NCBI GenBank assembly: GCA_009667805.1
Contig: CM019066.1
Location: 325,806,690-325,870,689, forward strand
Direction: 5' to 3'
Source of the DNA: Leptobrachium leishanense
Taxonomy: Eukaryota > Chordata > Amphibia > Anura > Megophryidae
DNA: 64,000 nucleotides
Shown: piece after piece, positions 49,601-58,819 of the stretch
How positions within the stretch are numbered: position 1 is the stretch's first letter
Layout of the letters: every line of letters starts with the position of its first letter
Position numbers and translations under genes: made by a program
Notes under the pieces: generated by a model
Told to the model about the DNA's origin: nothing
Seen by the model: only the letters and a program-made list of their open reading frames with translations
The model's database searches: none

Positions 49601-49666
49601 GTTGTGGGTACGAAGCCAAGGAAGTCCCAGTACTATAGGAAATAGGGGGAAGGAACGATATCCCAC
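46235..49666 (-). CDS. pol: Pol: RT, RNase H, integrase, chromodomain
   Basis: 1143 codons without a stop, numbered from 49666. RT about 120-290, with YRALNAITVRNRYPLP near 160 and catalytic VVYLDDLLVYS near 250. RNase H about 385-510, with LETDASDIALGAIL. Integrase zinc region about 590-635 (H-H-CSVCARNK). Integrase core with MDFIVDLPP near 660, IVTDRGSQF near 720 and the glutamate of HPQSNGQTER near 755. Chromodomain about 948-1005 (EFEISRILDSR, YLVHWKGYGPEERSWEP). RT and RNase H make the cDNA, integrase inserts it, and the chromodomain probably directs it to methylated-histone chromatin, as in chromoviruses. All catalytic residues I know are present. The frame is separated from the protease by a one-base shift near 49640. 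It also runs about 124 codons into the 3' LTR before stopping. Confidence 0.93.
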   Translation of the reverse strand: MGYRSFPLFPIVLGLPWLRTHNPYIDWSSNTVSFPSCHCRVHCMNGSNSEKVAFSTYPSSTLPPKYSDFQDVFQKKGVDTLPPHREYDCPIDLLPGAPIPHGRIFNLSVPESQSLKDYIEDSLAKGFIRHSTSPAGAGIFFVGKRDGGLRPCVDYRALNAITVRNRYPLPLIPELLDRVKDACIFTKIDLRGAYNLVRMREGDEWKTAFRSRYGHFEYLVMPFGLCNAPAAFQHFLNDIFRDVLDTFLVVYLDDLLVYSRTIQEHTQHVRLVLSRLRQHKLYGKIEKSTFEKSSIEFLGYVLSPGHIEMDKAKIKAILDWPTPRDKKMVQQFMGFANFYRRFIRSFSHLTAPITSLTKKDVRFCWTEEAQRAFNKLKESFTQAPILKQPDINLPYSLETDASDIALGAILSQKSGIKNLLHPVAFYSRRLTPAEKNYSIGEKELLAIKSALEEWRHLLEGAKHPVVVYTDHRNLEYLRTAKRLRPRQARWALFFARFLLHITYRPGVRNGKADALSRRYDSDAFPSTTQTDSILPNDFFCASQGSLIDNIKKYSLQPPTDIQGLISNDGLFYHGEQIYVPPEIRLQVLQHSHDIPAAGHGGIKKTIDAVYRYFWWPSVKKDIVAFVSSCSVCARNKQPRTHPAGLLQPLAPPLHPWKDISMDFIVDLPPSHRYTTILVVVDRCTKMAHFIPAVGLPTAAETATLFIKEVFRLHGTPRSIVTDRGSQFTSRFWSQMCRSLKIARCLSSAFHPQSNGQTERTNQTLEQYLRCFTTHLQDDWLDVIPTAEFAYNNQVHSSTRFSPFFANYGYHPSTLPEMPLNTPVPEVSTRLRTLRGQLRTLRHQLRLAQQNQKKYADRGRKEAPVYAPGDKVLLSTAHLRLDCPSKKLGPRYIGPFPVLRMVNSVAARLTLPPSYRIHPVFHVSLLKPWHENPFPDRNAKPPVPVPVSGEEEFEISRILDSRLRYGRLEYLVHWKGYGPEERSWEPSASVHAPAKVRAFHLRYPSKPSIKRTRGSRLGGGSCDAPRRGRTAAAMLGHLADSPEVPRGASLPGSGLQLEGGDPRCVPRRLRDPSERRSGAHARSSILEHENSGTLAPSAGQVKVLHSTCTEDPRIPPINLPSTQVSQFHLRVPGERCSYDSLSPI

Positions 49667-49970
49667 TGAAGACTTTCTTGGTGCTTGGTTCCGATTAGAA
49701 GCTTCAAGAGGATGGTTTCATGGGTAACTGGACCGGTGCGTAGGGTGCTTCCATCTACCATATGCAGAGGTACGGGTTTCTTTTTTAGTTGGGTAGGAAC
49801 AGCCAAGGAGGTGGCAAGGGATAAATCAAAGAAGCTGTTACTGGCTCCGGAGTCGATGATGGCGTTCAATTCAACGCTTCTATCTCCCCACTGTAAGGTG
49901 ACAGGAATAGTTAGGTGGTAGAAGCGGAGCCGACCACACTTTGCAGAGAGGCAATAGTAAGATGGCTCTT
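49633..49970 (-). CDS. Protease region (Pol N-terminus), -1 frame to gag
   Basis: This part of Pol overlaps the gag end in the -1 frame. It contains LNAIIDSGASNSFFD, the aspartic protease active site (DSGA), and the flap-side segment VDGSTLRTGPV. It would mature Gag-Pol inside the particle. Its frame closes at 49633, while reverse transcriptase continues in another frame from 49666. The junction lies in a run of five C on the minus strand where one more would keep the frame, so the break is a single-base homopolymer change and could be a sequencing or assembly error. No methionine is needed at its start if it is made by frameshifting. Confidence 0.85.
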
Positions 49971-50915
49971 ACCTCTTTCAGAAGGACGTGGTGGTCGTGT
50001 AGGGCAGCCACGTAACAGGTGACCTGGTTGGCCGCAGTATAGGCAGAGATTCTGGGTGCGACGTCTATTACGCTCAGAGGACGACAGCGGACCTTTAATA
50101 GTGCCAATCTCCATGGGTTCGGGACTTGAAGAGGAGGAGGTCGGTCGTGGAGAAGTCACAGGGGAAGGTTCGTGTCTTCGAGGAGGCGTAAAAGGAGTAT
50201 TAGAGAGTCTCTCTTGACGTCGTTCTCTGAAGCGCTGGTCCAAGACCAGAGACTGGGTGATCAAGGCCTCCAAGGAATTAGGTACTCCTATACGAGCCAA
50301 TTCGTCTTTCAGTTGTTCGGAAAGACCATGACGAAAGTGATCTTTAAGGCCCACATCATTCAGGCCTGTATCGGCTGCCACTGCCCGGAACTCAGAGATG
50401 TAGTCCTCCACCGGTCGCCTTCCTTGTTTTAGATGTCGGATGGTGGTTAAAGCAGCAGAAGACCTTAGGGGGTCATCATAGATAGGATTCATAGCCCGGA
50501 CGAAGGAACCCCAGGAAGTCAATAGGGGGCTTCCTTCACGTAGTAACTGGAAGGCCCATTCCTGTGGAGGTCCAGACAGTAAGGAGATGGCTGACCTCAC
50601 CTTCACAGAGTCTGATCCATAGGTACGTGGGCAAAGTGAAAACATGAGCTCACATGCGGTGATGAACGTACGATACCTTGTGCGATCACCGGCAAATCGT
50701 TCAGGCATGTTGACTCTGGGTTCGGGAGCGGGCAGATCCACCTGCTGTATCACAGAGCCAGATGGTGATGGAGGTAATGCAGCATTCTCAGCACGGCTTC
50801 TTTCCTTATGCAGTAAGGATTCTTGGCCGGTTTGTAGTTTCTGTACCACCTTGGTTAGTGCTGATACCTGTTCTGTAAGTACAGCAAGGATTTGGTTCGA
50901 GCTTGCGGGTTCCAT
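49911..50915 (-). CDS. gag: Gag of Ty3/Gypsy chromovirus
   Basis: 334 residues from an ATG (50915-50913) 21 bases after the LTR. Residues 1-45 are helical and coiled-coil-prone. Residues about 65-235 are the capsid-like region of retrotransposon Gag, with PERFAGDRTRYRTFI, GPPQEWAFQLL and the RQGRRPVEDYISEF-type segment. Residues 240-285 are proline/serine-rich, and a CCHC zinc knuckle CLYCGQPGHLLRGC lies near 291-304. Gag builds the cytoplasmic particle that packages element RNA. The frame is intact. The stop is followed in the -1 frame by the protease, with about 20 codons of overlap, which suggests -1 frameshifting. I saw no classic slippery heptamer in the overlap. This is the sushi-like vertebrate Gag type from which mammalian PEG10/RTL genes derive. 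Confidence 0.92.
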   Translation of the reverse strand: MEPASSNQILAVLTEQVSALTKVVQKLQTGQESLLHKERSRAENAALPPSPSGSVIQQVDLPAPEPRVNMPERFAGDRTRYRTFITACELMFSLCPRTYGSDSVKVRSAISLLSGPPQEWAFQLLREGSPLLTSWGSFVRAMNPIYDDPLRSSAALTTIRHLKQGRRPVEDYISEFRAVAADTGLNDVGLKDHFRHGLSEQLKDELARIGVPNSLEALITQSLVLDQRFRERRQERLSNTPFTPPRRHEPSPVTSPRPTSSSSSPEPMEIGTIKGPLSSSERNRRRTQNLCLYCGQPGHLLRGCPTRPPRPSERGKSHLTIASLQSVVGSASTT

Positions 50916-50936
50916 GTTTTGAAAACCAGGTTATTC
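50913..50936 (-). promoter_or_regulatory. Very short leader and possible primer-binding site
   Basis: Between the 5' LTR end and the gag ATG there are 21 bases containing TGGTTTTCAAAAC. TGG would pair with a tRNA CCA end, but it begins several bases inside and I cannot name the tRNA. Self-priming, known for some chromoviruses such as Tf1, is an alternative. Confidence 0.3.
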
Positions 50937-51889
50937 TGTAAGGACAGAGGCTTGAACCCCTGTGTGGTGTTGGGTGTATGGACCCCAATAGCAAGCCGAA
51001 AGAGGAGACCAGAAGGAATATAACTAATAGAGCTTTACTGAAGGAAACAAAATATAAGTCCAGAACAAACGTAATGCAAGGTTTCTTTGGCAGAAATAAA
51101 AGTCCAGAATAAACGTAATGCAAGGTTTCTTTGGCAGAAATGAAAGTCCAGAATAAACGTAATGCAAGGTTTCTTTGGCAGAAATAAAAGTCCAGAACGG
51201 AAAGTCGTAGGGATTTGAGGACAGGGTCCGGTACTGATGTCGTGGAGACAAGCCTGGGAATGGAACGGGCACGGTGATGGCAGGTTTGGAATGGAAGTAA
51301 GCTGGTACCGTGACAACCGGAACAGAAGCAGGACTTGCACTTTGGAAGCAGGAACGGAAGCAGGACTGGCACCTTGGAAGCAGGGCGAAAGCAGGACAGG
51401 CACCTTGGAAGCAGGAACGGAAGTCAGGATGTCCTTAGCGTAGCACGAAGGGAACCACTGGGTAACGTGGTGGAACCACAGTATAACCTGGTTAGTGAGC
51501 TGGAGAAAGCGGCAGGTTTAAATAGGGCTCAGGGAATCATACGAACACCGTTCACCTGGGACTCGCAGGTGGAATTGAGATACCTGAGTGCTTGGCAGAT
51601 TAATTGGTGGTATGCGAGGATCTTCAGTGCAGGTGGAATGCAGTACCTTAACTTGACCAGCAGAGGGCGCCAGAGTACCTGAGTTTTCATGTTCCAGGAT
51701 GGACGATCGCGCATGCGCGCCCGACCTCTGCTCAGATGGATCGCGGAGACGGCGTGGGACGCATCTTGGATCTCCTCCCTCGAGCTGCAGGCCGGAACCA
51801 GGGAGCGATGCGCCACGAGGGACCTCAGGTGAGTCTGCCAGGCGTCCCAACATGGCGGCCGCGGTCCGACCGCGGCGCGGGGCATCACA
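50937..51889 (-). repeat. 5' LTR (953 bp)
   Basis: Same as the 3' LTR apart from a one-base T-run difference (near 45846 in the 3' LTR) and substitutions near 46078, 46446 and 46562 (3' LTR coordinates). It would drive the element; the TATA-like box is at about 51517-51526. The first gag codon is only 21 bases inside the LTR edge. Confidence 0.95.
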
Positions 51890-52165
51890 GTATTGGGAGT
51901 TCTGGTGATATTAACACATTAATTATCAGGCACAACATTAGTACAACCTGCCTAATATTGTGTACACCACCCGCATGCAAAAGAATATATATTCAGGAAA
52001 TGTCACACGCACCAAAAACAATAAGGGATAACGAATTACAAACTTAGGCAGACAGACATAAAGATCTGGTCCTTCCACCAGATTAAAAAGATTAAAATAA
52101 TTCAAAGAAATGCCAGCACACAAAACTAATAAATACACATATCAAACATCTATACAATATATCAT

Positions 52166-52295
52166 GGGCAGTATTACAATATTGGTGCTAACGTAACCAG
52201 AGCTGTTGTAAACTGAAAACCTCCATAGGCTATAATGGCTCTGGGAAGTTTACAACAGCTCTGGTTAAGTTAGCACCAACTATGTAATATGGCCC
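52166..52295. mobile_element. 130-bp fold-back MITE, 8-bp duplication
   Basis: TATATCAT at 52158-52165 and 52296-52303. The element begins GGGCAGTATTACAATATTGG and ends with the rough complement GTAATATGGCCC. The arms (TGCTAACGTAACCAGAGCTG and complement) pair over almost the whole length. The 8-bp duplication suggests hAT. Confidence 0.85.
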
Positions 52296-52423
52296 TATAT
52301 CATCTAATGTGTATTTATTTGTGTTTTTTGCTGACATTTCTTTGAATTAATCTCCCTCATGCTACCAAAACACTCTGTTGTGTCGTGGCACGGACTGTGT
52401 AACACCTGTGAACGTGTCCTGTT

Positions 52424-52544
52424 TAGGGATGAGCCGAACACCCCCGAGTTCGGTTCGCATTCGAACTCGAACTTTTCAAACGTTCGAATTCGAACTCGAA
52501 CTCAATACAAGTCAATGGAACTCAAAATTCGATTGTGTTGTGTT
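52424..52544 (+). mobile_element. hAT MITE left end, cut by the Tc1 insertion
   Basis: TAGGGATGAGCCGAACACCC followed by TTCGGTTCGCATTCGAACTC repeats is the start of a common amphibian hAT MITE type. Its continuation was not found beyond the Tc1 element's right end (55901), so it was truncated before or at the insertion. Confidence 0.5.
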
Positions 52545-52765
52545 CAGTTGTGTTCAAAATTATTCAACCCCCACTGAAATTGAGTGTTTTGGCCAGTTTG
52601 ACATTGATTTTGATCATTCAGTCATCTTGCTTACAATTAAATCAAAGAGGCACGTGTAGGTCAGACAAATATAACATAACATTTATAATGAAATAACCAC
52701 AAATGTCTTTTCTGTGCTCACATCATTATCAGTTTTATTCAACCCCCAAGTGACATTCAATCTTA

Positions 52766-53911
<1,146 letters not shown>

Positions 53912-54020
53912 TCAGGCCCCCCCCCGCATGTGCAGAGGAGGCGCCTGAAAGGGAGGGGGGGAGGTCCTTCGGACCTCTCTCCCTCCCGATTGGCGGCATT
54001 GTGGGGGTTAACCCAGGCAC

Positions 54021-54510
54021 AAATTAATGATTTAGAAAGAATATAAGGAGATTGCAGGACACCTTGAACTATTCTTTTGCCGACTGATGAAGCGATTGGT
54101 ATCGCGAAACGCGTATTGGCGTTCATTTTATGTATTATTTTAATTATTTTAAGAAATAAATATATTTTATGCTTATCGAGGATCCTGCAACCTTATTTTC
54201 CTTTGGAGGAACATTACCAGACGGAGGAGGAGAAAGGGGAGTCCGATATCTCCTTTACATATCGGTGGTGCTACATATCCAGTTTCAGATTTATGACACC
54301 TCCAAATGTGAGTTGAATTACTATACATTCGTTTGGGGAATTTAAAGAAATTATACAGATCACACTATGTTTGCCAATTTTTCCCTTTTCTTTGAGGGTT
54401 GATGACCACGTATTACAAGTGATTCTGTTGTTTAATAAGAAGATCTCAAGCTTGAACATTTATCATCAAAAAGGGAAGCGCAGACTTGTCACCACATTTT
54501 TTCTTCATTA
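54021..54510 (+). mobile_element. 490-bp insertion with 13-bp target duplication
   Basis: TTAACCCAGGCAC occurs at 54008-54020 and again at 54511-54523, interrupting a hairpin region that is continuous in element A. A 13-bp duplication suggests target-primed retrotransposition rather than a cut-and-paste element. The insert has a hammerhead-like motif (54082-54122) and no coding frame. There is no A-tail. Confidence 0.7.
54080..54124 (+). ncRNA. Hammerhead-ribozyme-like motif
   Basis: CTGATGA is followed by a five-pair stem GCGAT/ATCGC with a TGGT loop, then GAAAC, then CGC-GTATTG-GCG and TT. This is the order of a hammerhead core (CUGANGA, stem II, GAAA, stem III, NUH). Against it: one extra A between CTGATGA and stem II, and no evident stem I pairing. 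It may be a decayed copy of the ribozymes known from Penelope-like elements and retrozymes. Confidence 0.35.
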
Positions 54511-55937
54511 TTAACCCAGGCACCTTTTGGAAGGGCACAGCCTGCCCTTCCAAATGGTACCTGGCATTAACCCCTGGGGAGCCGGATCACGAATCGGCAC
54601 TGAAAAGCGCCGGTTCGTGATCCTTTCCCGGAGCTGGCCGACATCTTGGATGTCGGCCAAGCCTCCGGGAACTCCCCCTGAGGACTGGCGTCATCGTGCA
54701 TAGCACGATGACGTCAGTCCTGGAGTTAACCCCTAACTGCCACCAATGGTGGAGATAGTGAGTTCATTGGAACTCCCTATCTCCCGATCCGTGGCAGCTA
54801 GGGGTTAAAGTTTGGTATGGTTGGATCGGCCAGAGCATGGCCGTTCCAATGATACCAAACACTACTGTGAAAAAAGTTTTAAAAAAAATAAAATAAAAAA
54901 ATATATATATATATATTTAAAAAAAAATTATAAAAAAAAAAATAAACATTTTTTTTTCTTTTTTTTGGTTCGTTAATGCAGCAATATTGTTCCCATTTCA
55001 ATTATAATGTGAACAATGATGATACACTAACGATTTTTGTATGCGGTGCGTTTGTTAAAAATCGTGTAATTTTCCCCAAAAAAAATGTAACGAGACCCCA
55101 TCTCTAGTTTTTTTAACAAACGCACCCCATACAAAATATAACCGCAATTGCTCGCATGTTAAAATGTGAAAAAAAAACACTTTACACATTGTAAATTATT
55201 GAAAATACATATTTTATTGCATTTTTTGTTATAATATACAGACAGGTCATGACGTATACATATAATAATGACATATTATGAATCTACCGAGTCTGACGGA
55301 AAGAACGATATATAATATGTCTGGGTCATATACTAAAATAAGCCTTCAAAACACGTTTAAACATGATGAGCAAAACCGGTAAAAATGACCTCAGCACAGA
55401 GGTGTGAAAAGCCTCAGCAGCGAAAGGGTTAACATCTTTGCAATCTTCTTATAGCCATTACCCTTCCTGTGAAGAGTAATCACCTCTTCTCTTGTCTTCC
55501 TGGACCATTCTCTTGAATTCACCATGTTTGTAACCACACCAGTAAATGTCTAGAAGGAGCTGAGTATCACAGTCATTTTAAAGCTGCCTAATTGGTGCTT
55601 ATTATGCTTTATTGCTGCTCCGTGACATCCACCGGTGTTTTCAATACCTGATTGAAAACACTTGAATGAACCTCTGTTCTTCAGAGTGGTAGTCTTTAAG
55701 GGGTTGAATAATTGTGTCAATGAAGAATTCACAAAAGAAACATTTACTACTGTATTACAAAACCAATTGATGTCATTTTAGTTGCATATGGTTCTTTAAA
55801 AAGTCCTTGTAGGATTTCATTCTGAATACAATTACAAATGTACACTAAATTCCCTAAAACCCTTTACAGCATTGGGGATTGAATAATTTTGAACACAACT
55901 GTATATGCTAGATATTTGCCATAAAATGTGTATGGGG

Positions 55938-56170
55938 GTCCGGGTAGTGCCCTGGGGGACAGGAAACAAGGACAAAAGGTTTTTAAAAAAACGTTTTTAA
56001 AGGGTTAAAAATAAAAACGAAAAATTCCTTCAAATATCGTGCCTAGGAGGTCCCCATAACCTGCCCGTGAAATTACGGATTTGTAGGATATATAGAAACA
56101 TTTAAAAACAATGTCCGGGTCCGGGTAGTGCCCTGGGGGATAGGAAACAAGGACAAAAAGTAAAAAAAAA
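55938..56170 (+). repeat. Tandem partial duplication, period about 179 bp
   Basis: GGTCCGGGTAGTGCCCTGGG followed by GGAYAGGAAACAAGGACAAAA occurs at about 55938 and 56117, each followed by an A-rich run and AAAGACGTTTTTA-type sequence. The second copy adjoins the TTAA element C. Confidence 0.75.
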
Positions 56171-56182
56171 AAGACGTTTTTA

Positions 56183-56948
56183 ACCCCTTCACTGCTGACG
56201 ACGTGTGGGACACGTCCTCAGTTACTCCCGCTGAATGCTGAGGAGGACGTGTCCCACACGTCATCAGCTTTGCGGGACCCCCGGCGGAGATACCTCTCTG
56301 TCCGGGGTCCCGAGGCGTTCTGACTTCAGGGTCCTCAGACGCTGAAGTCAAGCTCCTCCCGACGTAAATGCCGGGAGATCGCCTGGAAGGGAGGGGGTGG
56401 ATTCGTTCGGATCCCTCTCCCTCCCGATCGGGAGGTCCCACAAAAAAAAGCCAGGCACCACTTAAAAGGAGAGAGTCTCCCCTTTTAAGCGGTGCCTGGC
56501 TTTAACCCCTTACCAGTCAGGGAAAACAAAATCAAATATACTTTCCTTCTGTTCAGGATTGTGCTTCATTCCCTGCTGCACTCAGCACCAAGACTGCCCT
56601 CTCAGAGGGAACAATATCTCCTATAAGGGCAGGGCAGACCTAATCAGGAATCGGCTCTGCATTAAACCCATAAAGGGGAAAAAGGGAGTTCTCTATTCGC
56701 CTGTTGCTAAATCTGTGGTCTACCACCATGCCCCTAATCACAATGTCACAAGCATTCTGACTAGACATGACATATACATATAATAATGATATATTTTGAA
56801 TCTGCCGAATCGCTGAAGATAAGGAAAAATAAGTTGTCTGGGTCCTACAATTAAACATGACTTCAAATCGTGTTTAAACATGATGAGCACAAAACAGTCA
56901 AAATTAGTTCAGCACATGGGTGGGGGGGGGGTGCTCTGCAGTGAAGGG
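56183..56948. mobile_element. TTAA element C (piggyBac-like, non-autonomous)
   Basis: TTAA at 56179-56182 and 56949-56952. Ends CCCCTTCACTGCTGACGACG and CTGCAGTGAAGGG. Hairpins: GACGTGTGGGACACGTCC and partner (56199-56262); GCCAGGCACCACTTAAAAGG and partner (56451-56502). The right part (56800-56948) matches element D. No transposase. Confidence 0.8.
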
Positions 56949-57158
56949 TTAATGTTGTGGCTGATCAGTGTGTAAATACTGAATAATAATTGTTTCTTGT
57001 TTGTTTTCATAGCTTTACTTTTAATTATTTTTTATATACCATTGCAAAGAGTAAGAGACAAGGTGTTTTGGTTCAGTTATGAGGATTTCCAAAACCTGCC
57101 TGTGCCATCCTTCACCTGACACTAACTCAGAGAACGCACTCTGTTACCTATCACAATA

Positions 57159-57899
57159 GGGGCTATTCAAAGAGCACCAAAATTTTGGTGCTTTCATTCG
57201 GCACACTACAGCGAGCTCAATTCGCTGAACCTGTAGGGAATTCAGCATTCACCGCAGGCTCCCCGAAGTGTGACGAATTGGTCCACCAAACGCCACGAAG
57301 AAATCACCGTATCGATCTGATAAACCGCTGAACGCAGGTGCAAACCCGCCAAACGCAGCTGACGACCTTCCGAACAGACCCGCCGAACGCATCCTCAAAC
57401 CACTGAACGCAGTCGACTACCTGCCAAACAGACCGATGAATGCTGCCAAAAAAAGCTGACTAGCCACCGACCAGGGGTAAAAAAAAAACACAACAACTTT
57501 TAAAAGGTGTTTTAAACAAAAATAATGCATGAAGATGCATGGAAATAATATATATGGTTGTATGAATAACAATAAAAAGGTTTGTTACATAATAAAAAAA
57601 AAACGCCACTTAAAGAAAATAGAAATAAAAAATGTTGTCGAAAAATGCCTAAAAAATTTAATTAATAAAGAGACTTATCGCTGCAAATAGAAAGAACAAA
57701 CGGTTGAATAAAAAAATTGATAAAACCAGGTTTTTTTTTTTTTACATTCAAACAGATGGGATTCATCTGATTAAATATGTCGAATGAAACCACCAAAAAT
57801 CTGGTCATTTGGCCAACTTTTCACTGCTGTTCAGCTTTATTTGAATAGATTAACCATTTCTTCTCTACAAGGAATTTAACTGCCGCCGAACAACACTGT
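57159..57899 (+). mobile_element. ATA-type element, divergent relative, right end lost
   Basis: ATA then GGGGCTATTCAAAGAGCACC. The layout matches 23886-24800 (palindromic AAAATTTTGG subterminus, CGCCGAACGCA-rich block, AT-rich block with AATAAAGAGACTT, then TTCATCTGATTAAA) but with diverged sequence. The right terminus is missing where the next element begins. Confidence 0.65.
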
Positions 57900-58199
57900 C
57901 AGGGTTATTCAACGAGCTCCGGATTGCTGGCGAAAGGTAACCGAAAGCTGAAATTCAGCGTTCGGTTACCTTTCCTGGCCATCCGGCTATCCAGAGAGCA
58001 GGCAGTTCGCCAAATGTTGGCGAATTGCCTGCACATACGGTGCCTGTTCGGTGCCTGTTCGAGGGCAGTGAAATCCCCATAGCTTCGTCTCAAAAACCAG
58101 CAGTGAAAAGTTGTCAAAATGTCCTGCCATCCGTTAGCTTCATTTGACAGGTTTATTCAGGCGAATCCCATAGGCTTCAATGTTAAAAATATTCCCGTT
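57900..58199 (-). mobile_element. ATA-type element, truncated by L1 5' end
   Basis: CAGGGTTATTCAACGAGCTCC and the CGTTCGGTTACCTTTCC module match the left 300 bp of 4842-5790, as far as AATATTCCCGTTT, where the L1 5' UTR starts. Confidence 0.75.
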
Positions 58200-58630
58200 T
58201 GATGCCGGCGGAGTCTCGATCTTTGGGACATCATCCTTGCCTACCGAGCGATTACAAATCGCTAGTCCACGGAGGTATTGAGGCGGGAGTCTACCGGACC
58301 CGCGCCTGTTTTGCCCTGCGGGGACACAGCTCTTCTCTGACCCCAGACCGTGGTCTACTAAAGTGGCCGGAGGAGGCGGTGCAGCGCGGGCTGGAGTGCT
58401 GCCTTTCTCCCGGTTCCCGGCGGAGCTGATAGGCGTGCGCCGGGGGTCCTGCTGATTTCCTCGCGCTGGACGAGGGGCGCCGGGGATTCGGACCTTCCCG
58501 GCGGCGCCTGGTGATGTGCTGATGGGTGAGTGGGGACCATATCCGGCGGTCGCTCTCCTCATCTCTGCCGTCCTCGAAGGGCTACAAAGCAAATTAGATG
58601 TGAGCAGTGACTCTTCCGCCCAGTAAGGCA
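58200..58630 (+). promoter_or_regulatory. L1 5' UTR, CpG-rich internal promoter region
   Basis: GC- and CpG-rich (for example GGCGGTGCAGCGCGG, GTGCGCCGGGGGTCC), unlike its AT-rich surroundings, as expected for the internal pol II promoter of L1. I cannot place individual factor sites. Confidence 0.55.
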
Positions 58631-58819
58631 TTCTGCTAATCTGAGCAGGAGAGTGCCCAACAATTTAAACAATCATCTGCAGCATTACCTGATTCCCGAT
58701 TTTTTTTTTTTTTTATGATCATACGACACTGTGTGTATGTGGTAATTTTCCCGGACTGCCCGCGTGGATGGTCCACATATATAAATTTTTGCTAACCATC
58801 CTACACTGACTGTCTGCGT

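Larger units (their letters stand above)
45653..51889 (-). mobile_element. Ty3/Gypsy chromovirus, 6.2 kb, near-intact
   Basis: LTRs at both ends, target duplication GTATT (45648-45652 and 51890-51894), and gag, protease, reverse transcriptase, RNase H, integrase and chromodomain in Ty3/Gypsy order on the minus strand. By eye the LTRs differ at about four positions in 954 bp, so insertion was recent. One base is missing at the protease/RT border. A polypurine-like TTGGTGGGGGG lies just upstream of the 3' LTR. No env gene. It is an endogenous retrotransposon of the vertebrate chromodomain group, not an infectious virus. It landed in old sequence between the 42680 hAT and the 52166 MITE. Confidence 0.95.
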
